NCBI GenBank assembly: GCA_918807975.1
Contig: OU964924.1
Span: forward strand, 9,064,501-9,128,500
DNA length: 64,000 nucleotides
Reading direction: 5' to 3'
Source: Aplidium turbinatum
Taxonomy: Eukaryota; Chordata; Ascidiacea; Aplousobranchia; Polyclinidae
The notes below the pieces were generated by a model. That model ran no database searches, was not told the DNA's origin, and saw nothing but the letters and a program-made list of their open reading frames with translations. The position numbers and the translations under genes are program-made. Shown piece after piece: positions 1 to 11,020 of the stretch; position 1 is the stretch's first letter; every line of letters starts with the position of its first letter.

Positions 1-250
1 TTGTACTTAAGCTAATTTAAACTAAATACATTGACATGTTGGGTCCATGTCTTTTAGATGCAGACAGTTAGGCGCCTGCCAAATTGGTGCACACACTGTG
101 GCATCAGGATGTTTAGGTGTGGCGGCCAGTCGTTTAGGTGTTTTTTAATTCGTTTTCATTTTGTTTCAAAAAACATTTCAAGAACTCCCCCTTACGAAAA
201 TCCTGCGTACACCACTGTCTGCAGTATTACTATCAAGCACCTAATGAATT

Positions 251-420
251 GGGTCTGCTACTATTCGGTGAGTCCGATTCGGTAAGTTCCTAACCTCTAA
301 CCCTAAAACAGCAATGATAATTAGGCTACGGTACCCGATAATTAAAAAAAAAAAAATTGAAAAAATCACCGAATAGGGATTGGACTCACCGAATCGGACT
401 CACCGAAACGGGCCATACTG
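251..420 (+). mobile_element. MULE-like short element, copy 1
   Basis: Starts GGGTCTGCTACTATTCGG and ends CGGGCCATACTG. Flanked by a perfect 9-bp duplication TAATGAATT (242-250, 421-429). The interior has an A-run and CTAACCCTAAAACAGC-type sequence. Non-coding, 170 bp. Confidence 0.88.
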
Positions 421-1854
421 TAATGAATTAGACTTTACTGGAAATAGTACATACCTAAATGACCAGGCACCACATTGTGTCACATCTAAATATCCAAATA
501 ATTCATCTAAACTAAACTGTCTGCACCTAAAACATGCTATTAGGTTTCATGGCTTTATAATATGTTTGTGACACAACAAGACGAACTTTCTACCAGAACT
601 CCATTATGCTTACAGGATATTGCAAACTCTGAAGATTGGCATTCCCACATCAAACAATACTATCTGCACAAAAATCATTATCTTGTTGCTAGTTGGTCGC
701 TAAATATCAGCAACTTTATTTAACCATTTCACAAATGTAGGTACAAGCAACCTGTTCTAGACTGATGCTGCGGGGTTCGCTGTGGTAGTATCGGTTTGCA
801 TAAGCTTTCAGAACACAGTGCTCTAGTCTATAAAGAATGGTGCTATGACAAATTATTTGTGTTACCTACAGAATCTATTCTGTAATCAATGTAAAATTTC
901 TAGTTAAATAAAACTGGTAATTGTTCATTGAGATTATTGTTGAGATCTTATATTTTCCAATATGTTGATTGTCCATTTTTTTATTGGTTGCTGCAATATC
1001 AAAATGATGTAGGATTGGTAGAATTTACAACAACGCTTCCTTCCTGTAACGGTTTCAGATATTCTTTACAGCACTGGGCAAGAGAGACTTACATGATGAA
1101 AGATAAACAAACTAACTTTCCACTGAACTAGTTATAAATTTGTACTCACATAAAATACACTTTCATAAACTTTTAATAAGGACAGTGGCTCAATCATCAT
1201 AAATTGTAGGTAAACAAACTTATATGACTCGATGACTGTTAACTTCAATCCTTCACTGCTTCCTGTCTTTGATGAGCCCATTGCACTGCCACAATAAATG
1301 TACATTACCGTACTAATTATATAATGACATAACAAAAATAAAATTATTTCATCTATTTTTTTGCTTACAAGTAACCTTTGTGTATTATATATTTTGTACA
1401 TATTTTTAGTTTTAAGTGATGGGTATTATATATTTGACAGTGTACACTGTATGTATCATATTAACATAAATGTTGCAGTGTACTTTATTTGAAGACTTTT
1501 GAAAGGTCAAACATAGTATGGAAACCTAAAAAGGCATTAAAAGAAAAATATCATACATTATATATCATACCGTATATATAGCAAATATTGTGATCATAAA
1601 ACAATGCAAAATTTTCATACTTGTGCAAAAGATATGATATTAGAAACTCACCAGCAAAACAGATGACTAAGATAACAGAACAAAGCTTCATGGTTTACAA
1701 TTGGTCTGAAATTTATTACAAATTTACTGAAATATAAAAGTGTTAACCAAACAACTTGAAGTACTGGTACCTGCAATGAAATAAGAGATGAGACCCAAGA
1801 ATCAATTTTAGTCTTACAATAATTTTTTAAACGTATCCAGACATTCTCCTGGTG

Positions 1855-2035
1855 GTTTAAGGTTTAGATTAAGTGGCAGGAAGTCAAGAAAGCTGACATT
1901 TGTGTCCACATTCTGGCATGCCTTCATCCTTCAAGTGTCCTACCAAAGACACAGCCACATGCTCTTAAGCAGTGTTAAACCAGGGTCTTTTTGAGTACCA
2001 TACCAGTGCCGCCACCACTCAGCTATGCAGCCGAT
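1855..2035 (-). repeat. Possible tRNA-derived SINE
   Basis: On the - strand, GCATAGCTGAGTGGTGGCGG near 2030 resembles a box A and is followed by ACCCTGGTTTAACAC, a poor box B. Typical of decayed tRNA-headed SINEs, but no second copy is seen here. Confidence 0.35.
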
Positions 2036-2631
2036 ACAATAATTGATTGGTTCTTAATAAACAAACCTAATATTCTCAGCAAACAAACATCTTCTCATAT
2101 TGTTCGGTGCAATTATTAATGTTTGACATAATTGTCGAGACAAAATTCAATTATATCATTGTTCTTCTTCATTATACATATCATTGTACTATGTAGCCTA
2201 AATATGAGTTGCATCTCAATTTTAGGTGGTAATAAAGCATGAAAAACAGGCGAGTGAGAGAGCTAACATTGATTAATCCAGTTTAAGTTAAACAATGTTT
2301 ATATATTCGTATTTGAGTTGTTAACACTTATATCATTCTGTATATCTTCATGCATCTTGATCAATAATGTATTATTTTTGAATGCTTGCTTTCGTTGCAT
2401 GTGCATTGACATGCAAGTCGTTTTTTTGTGTTCATTTTTTGAAGAAACATGTTTTTTTAAAAAAAAAAAGAACGAAAATAAAAAACAATCAATTCCTTTA
2501 CACCAACAATCTGTCTAAAATTTAAATGTTAAAACAAAATTTGTACTTTTGTCTCTCTGAAATATTCTTCTGAAATAATCAAGGCATCCTTAAATTACCA
2601 ATATACAGCTTTGTCACTAAACATTTCATTA

Positions 2632-2750
2632 ACATCTTCTGTTGATTTCATAGAACTTAGGAAAAATACAGCTTTGGTAACATCTTCTTTTGATTTCACA
2701 GAACTTAGAAAAATACAGCTTCGGTAACATTTTCTTTTGATTTCACAAAA
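2632..2750 (+). repeat. Tandem repeat, ~56-bp unit
   Basis: About two and a half copies of a unit containing ACATCTTCTTTTGATTTCAC and AGAAAAATACAGCTT. The units differ by a few bases. Confidence 0.7.
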
Positions 2751-3189
2751 AGGATGCATTGTGTGATAAAATGATCAAAAAAGGTATCGCATAGGCCTAT
2801 CAAGGCTATCATACTAAAATAGGCAAATTTAGGTTTTTTATGCAATTGATTGAGCTTCGCTTTTAGCAGCATAATCGTTGCTTACTTCCAGGCCTCAAAA
2901 TTTGTACTTTTTTCCGGTGGTCAAGCATGTCCTACCGAACTGGCCCTTTCAGCGGACATATAATATCTCAACCGGACATATTTTTTGCATGTAGATTTTT
3001 CACAAAATCACACTACAGTATTGTGTGGTCGTGTTTGTAGAAAAAGATTTTCTACAACAGAATAACTCTGCAATGGTTGATGGCTTAATTAACCAACCCT
3101 GAAGTATACTGGAGCAGATTGCTTGCAAATAAATCAGTGCGTTAATGACAGTCGTGTAATGACGCAATAAACACAATTGAAAACAACAA

Positions 3190-3700
3190 TCCAAATTTTC
3201 TCATTACAAAAGCAACTACGATCACTTATTCCATGGTTCTCGCGTTATAGAATCGTTGTGCCAAGCGATTACCGGAATGGCTCGTTTCGGTGAGTCCGAT
3301 TCGGTGAGTCTGATTCGGTGAGTTCGATCCCTTAACGGGGGATTTTTTCAATTTTGTTTTTAAATTATCGGGTACTGTAGCCTAATTATCATTGCCGTTT
3401 TAGGGTTAGGGGTTAGAGGATAGAAACTCACCGAATCGGACTCACCGAATAGTAGCAGACCCAGCAATTACTGCCGGCGCGGGATCGTAAATCTCCAGCT
3501 CAGGACCGTCCAGACAAATGCACATTAGTGACTCAATAGTGTTAGCCCTCAAGGATGATGCCCTATTTCTATCAGTATCAGCATGAATAAGGTCGCCACA
3601 TTCGCCTAAGCATGTGCGGAACCCAGTTGAGACTTGCTTCTCTGTGACGTTTCTTTTTAACAAACGATCAATGTAACGCAATAATCCTCATTGTAAAATT
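3190..3700 (-). pseudogene. hAT transposase C-terminal relic
   Basis: The - strand reads RNRASSLRANTIESLMCICL, then GPELEIYDPAPAVIAWHND once MULE copy 2 is ignored. This resembles the tail after the dimerisation domain of hAT transposases of the ZNF862/KIAA1586 type. Only the C-terminal end is present. Family assignment from memory. Confidence 0.55.
3273..3462 (-). mobile_element. MULE-like short element, copy 2
   Basis: Reverse orientation: starts CGGAATGGCTCGTTTCGG and ends TAGTAGCAGACCC. Target duplication AGCGATTAC / AGCAATTAC (3264-3272, 3463-3471). It interrupts a hAT transposase relic; reading across the target site restores AVIAWHN. Confidence 0.88.
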
Positions 3701-4042
3701 AGAATACATATCCTGCCGAAAAGTTCAGACAACTTTATTTCAAGGCAACACTGCAAGGCGTTGAAATGATGTAAAAATGGCTACTTTTACCATCAGCTTG
3801 TTAACCACGCCTCTCCAATGTGATCTTTAAAGCAATTGCTTGTACTATTATTGCTTCAGCTCCGTATTTGTTTGCAATAAACAAACAATATTGTAACAAT
3901 TCAAATCTAAAATATATTTTTGCTGCATTAGCTCTATTTTTGTCAAGAATTTTGTGGCGGTCATTTATGACCGACCAATGAGTCGGCTTCGGCACACATT
4001 CGAGGTCATTCCGGAGGTCATGTCCGCCATGACCGCCGGATA

Positions 4043-4327
4043 TTTCGAGGCCTGCTTACTTCACACTGTAGATTCTAACAATCTGCTTTAGCCTGATGCT
4101 GCGAGCACGTTGTGGCAATATCGAATTACACTAGCTTTCAGAACACAGTTCCCTAGTCATGTGCTCGTCATAGCACATGCTTTCGGAACACAGTTCTCTA
4201 GTCATGTGCTCGTCATAGCACATGACTAGGGAACTGTGTTCCGAAAGCTAGTGTAATTCGATATTGCCACAATGTACTCGCAGCATCAGGCTAAAACAGA
4301 TCGTTAGAATCTACACTGTGAAGTAAG
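4043..4327. repeat. Long near-perfect palindrome
   Basis: Arms of about 125 bp: CTTACTTCACACTGTAGATT at 4056 mirrors AATCTACACTGTGAAGTAAG at 4307-4326. The centre is a local duplication of TAGTCATGTGCTCGTCATAG. Diverged halves occur near 720-830 and 40255-40335, so this is a foldback/MITE family. Confidence 0.8.
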
Positions 4328-4602
4328 TTTTTTATATTTAAACTGAAAGAACTTGAATTTGCCAATTTAGTGTAGTATAATACGGTATGGTACTGTCTAT
4401 TCTTTTTACTGATTAAGTTAACCTGTATCAGTCAACTAGACTGTAGATTTACCGTACCAATTAGGCTATAAAAAATATAATAATACTTTATTATAATATA
4501 ATATGCATTATAATAGGCTATTATATAGTATGCAATAGGCTACATTTGAACAATGCAAGAAACAAAATCAAAACAGGCAACAAACGAGGTAAACCACTAA
4601 AC

Positions 4603-4620
4603 CAGTGCTTCTCAACCTTT
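4603..4620 (+). repeat. Isolated hAT-like terminus
   Basis: CAGTGCTTCTCAACCTTT matches the common hAT terminus CAGTGGTTCTCAACCTTT. The opposite end and the 8-bp duplication were not found. Confidence 0.35.
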
Positions 4621-5122
4621 ATTTTTGGCCACTCAAATATAAAGGTTAAATTAATAGCGAAGATTTTGGCTGTTTCCCTGTTTCCAAAACTATGTTTTGC
4701 ACAACGTTTTGTAAGCATGAAAAAACGAGCCACACTCATATATAACACGATTAAACAGAACAATAAAATGTCAAATTTAATTAATGTGAGTCTTGACTTT
4801 GTATTGTTTTAACAACTATGTCAAGATTTGGAGCTATCTTGCTCAGTGCGAAGGTGCTCTTTCACAAGACGCCCTAAAGGCCCTACCAGTCAACAGTAGG
4901 GTTGCCAGAGGTTAATATAAAAAAGAGCCCAAGCTTATGCAAAAAGTAGCCCAAAAGTAGCCCAATTTTTTGGGGGGTTCTAAAATAGAGCCCAAAATGG
5001 AGCCCAAGCAAAGAGATAGGCTAATATACAAAATTATTCCGGAGCGCTTGATCATCAGTCCCAAATTTTAAGTCTTTTTCCAGTTCTTCACATCTTTTAA
5101 ACAGATTGGCAACCATGCATTC

Positions 5123-5455
5123 ACCCGATAGCTCAGTTGATACTTGGTTAGCGCATAGCGCGTGACTTCAAGAACGAAGAAGCTTCAAGATCAAGCGGCA
5201 CTGATTCGACTCTCGAGGTGTGCGCTTGAGCAACTTATTTTCAGGACTGTTCTCCATTCAGTGGCATCTAATGGATGGGATAATTACCCGGCGACAACAC
5301 TTCAACAATCGACAACTTCACTCTGTCAATCTCGGTGACCGGGCCTGCGTCAGTAATTTAAAGCCTCTACAAGTATGCGAAACTGCCAGGATTAAGCTAT
5401 TCAAGAAGCTTTCCCAGTCGGAGGATAAAGATTCAATCAATCAATCAACTGTTTG
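5123..5455 (+). repeat. tRNA-derived SINE
   Basis: Head CCCGATAGCTCAGTTGATAC (box A-like), box B-like GATTCGACTCTC near 5203, a body of about 250 bp and a tail of ATTCAATCAATCAA. A second copy lies on the - strand at 55127-55440. Confidence 0.82.
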
Positions 5456-5539
5456 TTAAAATAACTACAAACAGGCACCGGTACCTAAACACAAAAAATG
5501 CCTTCACTAGCCTTTTTTTTCTCATCTTTCTACTGTACA

Positions 5540-5730
5540 TTTTGTAAAAACTTTAATAAGGTGTTGCGACCATGCCATAACTGATTGTCCTGCTTTGGCA
5601 TCATGTACCTTATAGCGTCCGTGTTTTGTCGCTTCTACCTTTTTCTAGACCCCTGCTATGTTTGACATACATTGTTTTTCGTGCGATGGTCAGAAATAAA
5701 AACAAATCTGAACTGAAACTGATGTCCACT
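5540..5730 (+). repeat. LINE 3'-end fragment
   Basis: AAGGTGTTGCGACCATGCC through GATGGTCAGAAATAAAAACA and AATCTGAACTGAAACTGA. The same tail recurs at 28040-28215, 60812-61110 and 61745-61980, so it is the 3' end of a LINE family. Confidence 0.7.
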
Positions 5731-6167
5731 CACTGCATTTTCATGAAAACTGGATCACTCAAGTCGCCAGGATTGCCAGATATTAAAGCCTAAACATGCA
5801 CATTTTTGAAAATTGGCATCTGTATATCCTATCAAATTGGTAATCCTGCCTGACCGAGGCCTCCAAAAATGCTCCTCCTCAATGAAATAACTACGAATTG
5901 GGAAAAAATCTCAAACATGACACAATTTTTACATAAAAAGTTATATAATACTTTTAAAAAAAGTAGCCCAATTGGGCGCCATCCAAAAAAGCGCGCCCAA
6001 CGCGAATTTTTGGCGCCTGGAGAAATCAAAAGTAGCCCAATTGGGCGTAAAAGCGCCCAATCTGGCAACCCTAGTCAACAGGACAAAATGATGACGTCAC
6101 CAACGTCAAATACATTGGAATGGACTATTATGAAAAAGGAAGTGCGGGGTGGAAATGCACTAAAACT

Positions 6168-8450
6168 GAAGAAAATTGTCTCCCATTTATTCATTTGTTG
6201 TTCAATTTCAACAAATTAGCTATCGTTGGAAAGCACAAGCATAGATCTAACCAACTAAGTTAATATCAAGTCCCAAAATACCACTAGCCCTATCTGGTGG
6301 CCACCTAAACTTGACCAAATGCAAACCATCACCAAAACTTCATTTTAAATGATAAACAATCTAAATCAAATCCAATTAAAAGAACATGTTACTGTGTATT
6401 GAAGTACTAACTTTCATTTTTATATCTTATTTAATATGCAAGCAATCGTTGTTCGAAGACAGCCCCCCAACTAAGCTTTTGCCCAATGCAATTCAATGGC
6501 GAATCGATCGTCTTTCCGTTTACGCCCTGCGTGATCACGATAGTTAATTGTCTCCCATTTATTCATTTCTTGCTCAATTTCAACAGATTTGCTATCGTTG
6601 AAAAGCACAAACATAGATCTAACCAACTAAGTTAATACCAAGTCGCAAAATACTACTAGCTCCATCTAGTTGCCACTTAAACTTGACCAAATTCAAACCA
6701 CTATCAAAAGTTTAATTGCGATGATAAACAATCTAAATCAAATCCAATTAAAAGAACATTTTAGTGTGTATTGAAGTACTAACTTTCATTGTTATATCTT
6801 ATTTAATATGCGAGCAATCGTTGTTCGAAAACAGCCTCTCAACGAAGCTTTTGCACAATGCATTTCAATGGCGAATCGATCGTCTTTAAGTTCACGCCCT
6901 GTGTGATCACGATAATTAATTGTCTCCCATTTATTCATTTCTTGCTCAATTTTAGCAGATTTACTATCGTTAAAAAGCACAAGCATAGATCTAATCAACT
7001 AAGTTAATAGTACTAACTTTCATTTTTATATCTTATTTAATATATGAGCAATCGTTGTTCGAAGACAGCCCCCCAACGAAGCTTTTGCCTAATGCAATTC
7101 AATGGCGAATCGATCGTCATTCAGTTCAAGCCCTGCGTGATCACAATGACTAATTGTCTCTCATGTATTCATTTCTTGCTCAATTTTAACAGATTTGCTA
7201 TCGTTGAAAAGCACAAGCATAGATTTAACCAACTAAGTTAATACCAAGTCCCAAAATACTACTAGCTTCATCTAGTGGCCACCTAAACTTGACCAAATTC
7301 AAACCATCACCAAAACTTAATTTTAAATGATAAACAATCTAAATGAAATCCCCGAATGAAATCCAATTAAAAGAACATGTTACTGTTTATTGAAGTGCTA
7401 ACTTTCATTTTTATATCTTATTTAATATATGAGCAATCGTTGTTCGAAGACAGCCCCCCAACGAAGCTTTTGCGCAATGCATTTCAATGGCGAATCGATC
7501 GTCTTTCAGTTCAAGCTCTGTGTGATTACGATAATTAATTGTCTCCCATTTATTCATATCTCGCTCAATTTCAACAGATTTTTATCGTTAAAAAGCACAA
7601 GCATAGATCTAACCAACTAAGTTGATACCAAGTCCCAAAATACCACTAGCTCTATCTAGTGGCCACCTAAACTTAACCAAATTTAAACCACTATCAATAG
7701 TTTAATTGCAATGATAAACAATCTAAATCAAATCCAATTGAAAGAGCATTTTACTGTGTATTGAAGTACTAACTTTCATTTTTATATCTTATTTAATATG
7801 CGAGCAATCGTTGTTCGAAGACAGCCCCCCAACTAAGCTTTTGCGCAATGCATTTCAATGGCGAATCGATCGTCTTTCAGTTCAAGCTCTGTGTGATCAC
7901 GATAATTAATTGTCTCCCATTTATTCATTTCTTGCTCAATTTCAACAGATTTGCCATCGTTGAAAAGCACAAGCATAGATCTAACCAACTAAGTTAATAC
8001 CAAGTCGCAAAATACCACTAGCTCCATCTAGTGGCCACTTAAACTTACCAAATGCAAACCATCACCAAAACTTCATTTTAAATGATAAACAATCTAAATT
8101 AAATCCAATTGAAAAAACATTTTACTGTGTATTGAAGTACTAACTTTCATTTTTATATCTTATTTAATATGCGAGCAATCGTTGTTCGAAGACAGCCCCC
8201 CAACGAAGTTTTTGCCCAATGCATTTCAATGGCAAATCGATCGTCTTTCAGTTCAATCTAATTTTAGATTGTTTATCATTTAAAATGAAGTTTTGGTGAT
8301 GGTTTGCATTTGGTCAAGTTTAGGTGGCCACCAGATAGCGCTAGTAGTATTTTGGGACTTGGTATTAACTTAGTTGGTTAAATCTGTGCTTGTGCTTTCC
8401 AACGATAGCAAATTTGTTGAAATTGAACAACAAATGAGAGACAATTTCCT
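6168..8450 (+). repeat. Tandem array, ~371-bp unit, 6 copies
   Basis: The landmark GCGAATCGATCGTC recurs at about 6500, 6872, 7106, 7491, 7862 and 8233; spacing is 371-385 bp except for one unit shortened to 234 bp. A partial inverted unit (8258-8450) closes the array. Units differ by several percent. Short ORFs in it are repeat translations. Confidence 0.9.
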
Positions 8451-8560
8451 TCCGGTGTGTTTTAGTGCATTTCCACCCCGCACTTCCTTTTTTATAATAG
8501 TCCATTCCAATGTATGTGACGTCGTCATTTAGTCCGGTTGACCGATAGGGCGTCTTGTGA

Positions 8561-8951
8561 AGGTAGGCACTTTAACGTAGGACAGGTTTCCTCGTGAATC
8601 AGCTACTTGCAGTCATGTGACTCACGCCATTGTGATTGTAACCTTATAAACTCAATTGATTACAGTCTTTAAGATCCTTCTTGCACTCAGTTCAGTTGCA
8701 GAAGAAAAAAGAACATTAGCAGAGGGTGGGAATCGAACCCACGCAATCGAAATGACTATTCCCTTGCCCTAACCCTAACTCATTAGGCCACGCTGCTGTG
8801 GCGATATATTCACTTAATTTTCTTTGTATCAAATTTGTTTGGAGAAGATCGGATCGAAAAGATCGGAGAAGATCGGAATATCACTTGCTGAGTCACATGA
8901 CTGAAATCAGCTGATTCGCACGGAAATCCGTCCTATGTTAAAGAGTCTACC
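8561..8951. mobile_element. hAT-type MITE carrying a tRNA-like sequence, copy 1
   Basis: TIRs AGGTAGGCACTTTAACGTAG and its imperfect complement; 8-bp duplication TCTTGTGA (8553-8560, 8952-8959). It splits the right terminus of the 4852-8969 element. A tRNA-like sequence lies on the - strand near 8725-8803. 391 bp, matching a 386-bp copy at 62242-62627. Confidence 0.87.
8725..8803 (-). tRNA. tRNA-Ser-like sequence (probably not functional)
   Basis: The - strand has GCAGCGTGGCCTAATGAG (box A region) and GTGGGTTCGATTCCCAC (a perfect T arm with box B GGTTCGATTCC), closed by GCAG/CTGC. The anticodon arm does not fold to a normal 7-base loop, so the isotype is uncertain. Confidence 0.45.
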
Positions 8952-8975
8952 TCTTGTGAAAGAGCACCTCAGAGT

Positions 8976-10446
8976 CAGGCTTGCCAGATTGGCTTTTTTA
9001 CGGCCAATTTTCACAAATTTGGCCTTTTTTGAAGTCGTTTGGCCACAAAATTTGGGTTTGGCTTTCTGGCTTTATTTTGCCTTTTTTTTCATATTGTCCT
9101 TTATTCTTTCACTGTGGATTGTGGAATTGCTGTTTGTTAATGCGCATGTGCACTGCTCAGAGACTGCAGGGCCAGGGCAGACTGACAGCGTGTGCAAGGA
9201 TGAAGTCTTGCTCTTTTGGCGATGCTTGTTAATTTTTAGAAAGTGACTATTTTGATAGGTTATTATTTAAAGTACCGTATTAATTATTATCTGTTCAAAA
9301 GTATTGTAGCTGTTGATAATGTCAAAACGAAAGTGGCAGGCGATGTATGATAGCAGCAGGAAATATCTACATGAATGGGAAAAGGAGTTTTCTTAGCTTA
9401 AAAAAGATGAACTCACATGTGATGCTTTTGTTTGTTTGTTTGGTTTGTTTGGTTTATCTTTATCCTGCATTGCGGGAAAGCGGACTTGAGCGCTATGCAT
9501 CGGTGTACGCCTTCCGACGTACACCTGACCCACGCTGCAGCCGACGGCAATGTCTGTTTCCGGTTGTCTACTCTACTTATGACTTAAATTTGGTACTACC
9601 CATTACTCGAAATCGATCACTGGGTAGAGGCAATTATCGTAAAGTTTCTTGCCCAGAGAAACAACAGCAAGTGCGGGTGGCTGGAGTCGAACATGCAGGC
9701 TCTCGACTGCGAGCCCAACGCGCTAACCACTCGGCCACTGCTTACCTTTTTGCAAGTTATGCCAAGCAACCATTGTTCCAAAGAAAAGTAATTTTAATAA
9801 CCATGAAATGACAACGAAGCATAAACGTAAACTTCTAGTACAAGGTCAAAATTCTTTATTATTTGATACGCTTGCAGCTAAAAAGTAGTAAATGTAAGAA
9901 AAATGTAGTACAGGCTGACATAAACGGATGCAACCTAGTTCGTACCTTGAACCATTTGTACAGTCAGTTCCTACCCTGAAAAGATCGAGAAAAAAAATTA
10001 AAAAAAGCCAAGTTGCTGATCGCAGTTTAATAGCACAAAGCCGAAGTCGCTGATCATAGTTTCCCTAAACAATTTGAAACAAACTTGAGGGTTAGGGTTA
10101 GCGGAAACTGTGGTTAGCGCCCTTAGCGTAAACTGCGGAAAAATGTTTGCGGAAACTGCAATCAGCGAGAGTTAGGGTTAGAGATTACTCTTTGGTTAAA
10201 GTAAGGGTAAGCGGAAACTGCGGTTAGCGGAATCTGGGGAATAATGTTTAATGAATTACAAACTGTTAGAACGCAGCGTGAGTATATATTACCTATCAAA
10301 CTTGGTTTTTACAAGTGACTTGTTTGGCTAGTTTTTGGCCTTCTTTAGTTTAATGTTTGGCTTTTTTTTACAGTTTTATTAGCCTTTTTTAGTTTTTTTT
10401 TTATAAAGGCTTGGCTTTTTTTTTAATTTAAAATCTGGCAACCCTG
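8976..10446. mobile_element. hAT-type non-autonomous element B
   Basis: TIRs CAGGCTTGCCAGATT / AATCTGGCAACCCTG with exact 8-bp duplication CTCAGAGT (8968-8975, 10447-10454). It lies immediately beside the 4852-8969 element and contains a SINE (9436-9760). No transposase recognised. Confidence 0.88.
9436..9760 (-). repeat. SINE with tRNA head and conserved core
   Basis: The - strand starts AGTGGCCGAGTGGTTAGCGC (box A), has box B near TGTTCGACTCCAG, then CTCTGGGCAAGAAACTTTAC, which resembles the deuterostome SINE core TGGGCAAGACACTTAAC. Family unnamed. Confidence 0.72.
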
Positions 10447-10876
10447 CTCAGAGTCTATGGCGTTTGTTTTATGCTAGGGACAAAGCAAAGGAGTTAATTG
10501 GACACTAATGACTGGGTTTGTTCAATGCCTGAATGGGCAAGAGAGCATATGGTATCAAATACCTGTCTTCATATGGGAATAGGAGTAAGAATATATGTCT
10601 TTGGCAGCAGGCAAAACAGCTAGCAAGTGAGACCTCCCAGAAGGCAATGTTAGACTTGTTTTTGTTGTGAAGTTTTGTGGGCTAAATTAATGAATTAGGC
10701 TAATCAAGTTGTTTATGTTACCGAAATTTCTTGACAAACTTTTTTATATTTAGCTGTATTTGCTTTTTGCAAGCTATGTCTCTTGCATACAGTAGTTCAT
10801 GTCTAGGGGATAATAATTCATGTCTAAAGTAAATTTGTACACCTTAGCGTGTTGTTTGTTTTATCCTGGTGCCACA

Positions 10877-11020
10877 ATGTCATCCAATGCAGATAAATAT
10901 GAGGTTGCAAGAACTATTCTTGGAAATACTAACAGTGTTGACATCCACACTGGAAATATCATAAACTGGAATATGATGAAAAAGCAAAAGTTTTATCCAA
11001 GTACAACATCTTCAGATGAG
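10877..11020 (+). CDS. GCLM: GCLM exon 1 (coding part)
   Basis: 48 codons, phase 0, donor GAG|GTAAAA. It contains HTGNIINWN, corresponding to human QTGNLLNWG. The 5' UTR is not resolved. The BEL/Pao insertion begins 48 bp past the donor. Confidence 0.93.

Larger units (their letters stand above)
430..3180. other. Gene-less stretch
   Basis: No conserved coding sequence recognised. It holds a diverged half-copy of the 4043-4327 palindrome near 720-830, a tRNA-like SINE candidate near 1855-2035 and short tandem repeats at 2632-2750. Confidence 0.5.
4897..6073. mobile_element. hAT-type non-autonomous element A
   Basis: TIRs TAGGGTTGCCAG / CTGGCAACCCTA and an exact 8-bp duplication GTCAACAG (4889-4896, 6074-6081). 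Inserted in the left arm of the 4852-8969 element. It contains a tRNA-SINE (5123-5455) and a LINE 3' fragment (5540-5730). Confidence 0.88.
4852..8969. mobile_element. hAT-like element with internal tandem array
   Basis: Terminal inverted repeats: AGGTGCTCTTTCACAAGACG at 4852 and its complement at the right end, where the tRNA-bearing element (8561-8951) splits it. Matched inner arms (TGATGACGTC..., ACTTCC.TTTT.ATAATAGTCC) at 6090-6170 and 8440-8530. The centre holds about six 371-bp units. No convincing target duplication and no coding sequence. Confidence 0.75.

Noticed and set aside
6792-7620. ORFs MSNRCSKTAPQRSF and relatives
   Set aside because: Frames across the 371-bp repeat units; no conservation pattern of coding sequence between units.
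8725-8803. A functional serine tRNA gene
   Set aside because: The anticodon arm is irreg­ular and the sequence is part of a repeated transposon; two copies share the defect.
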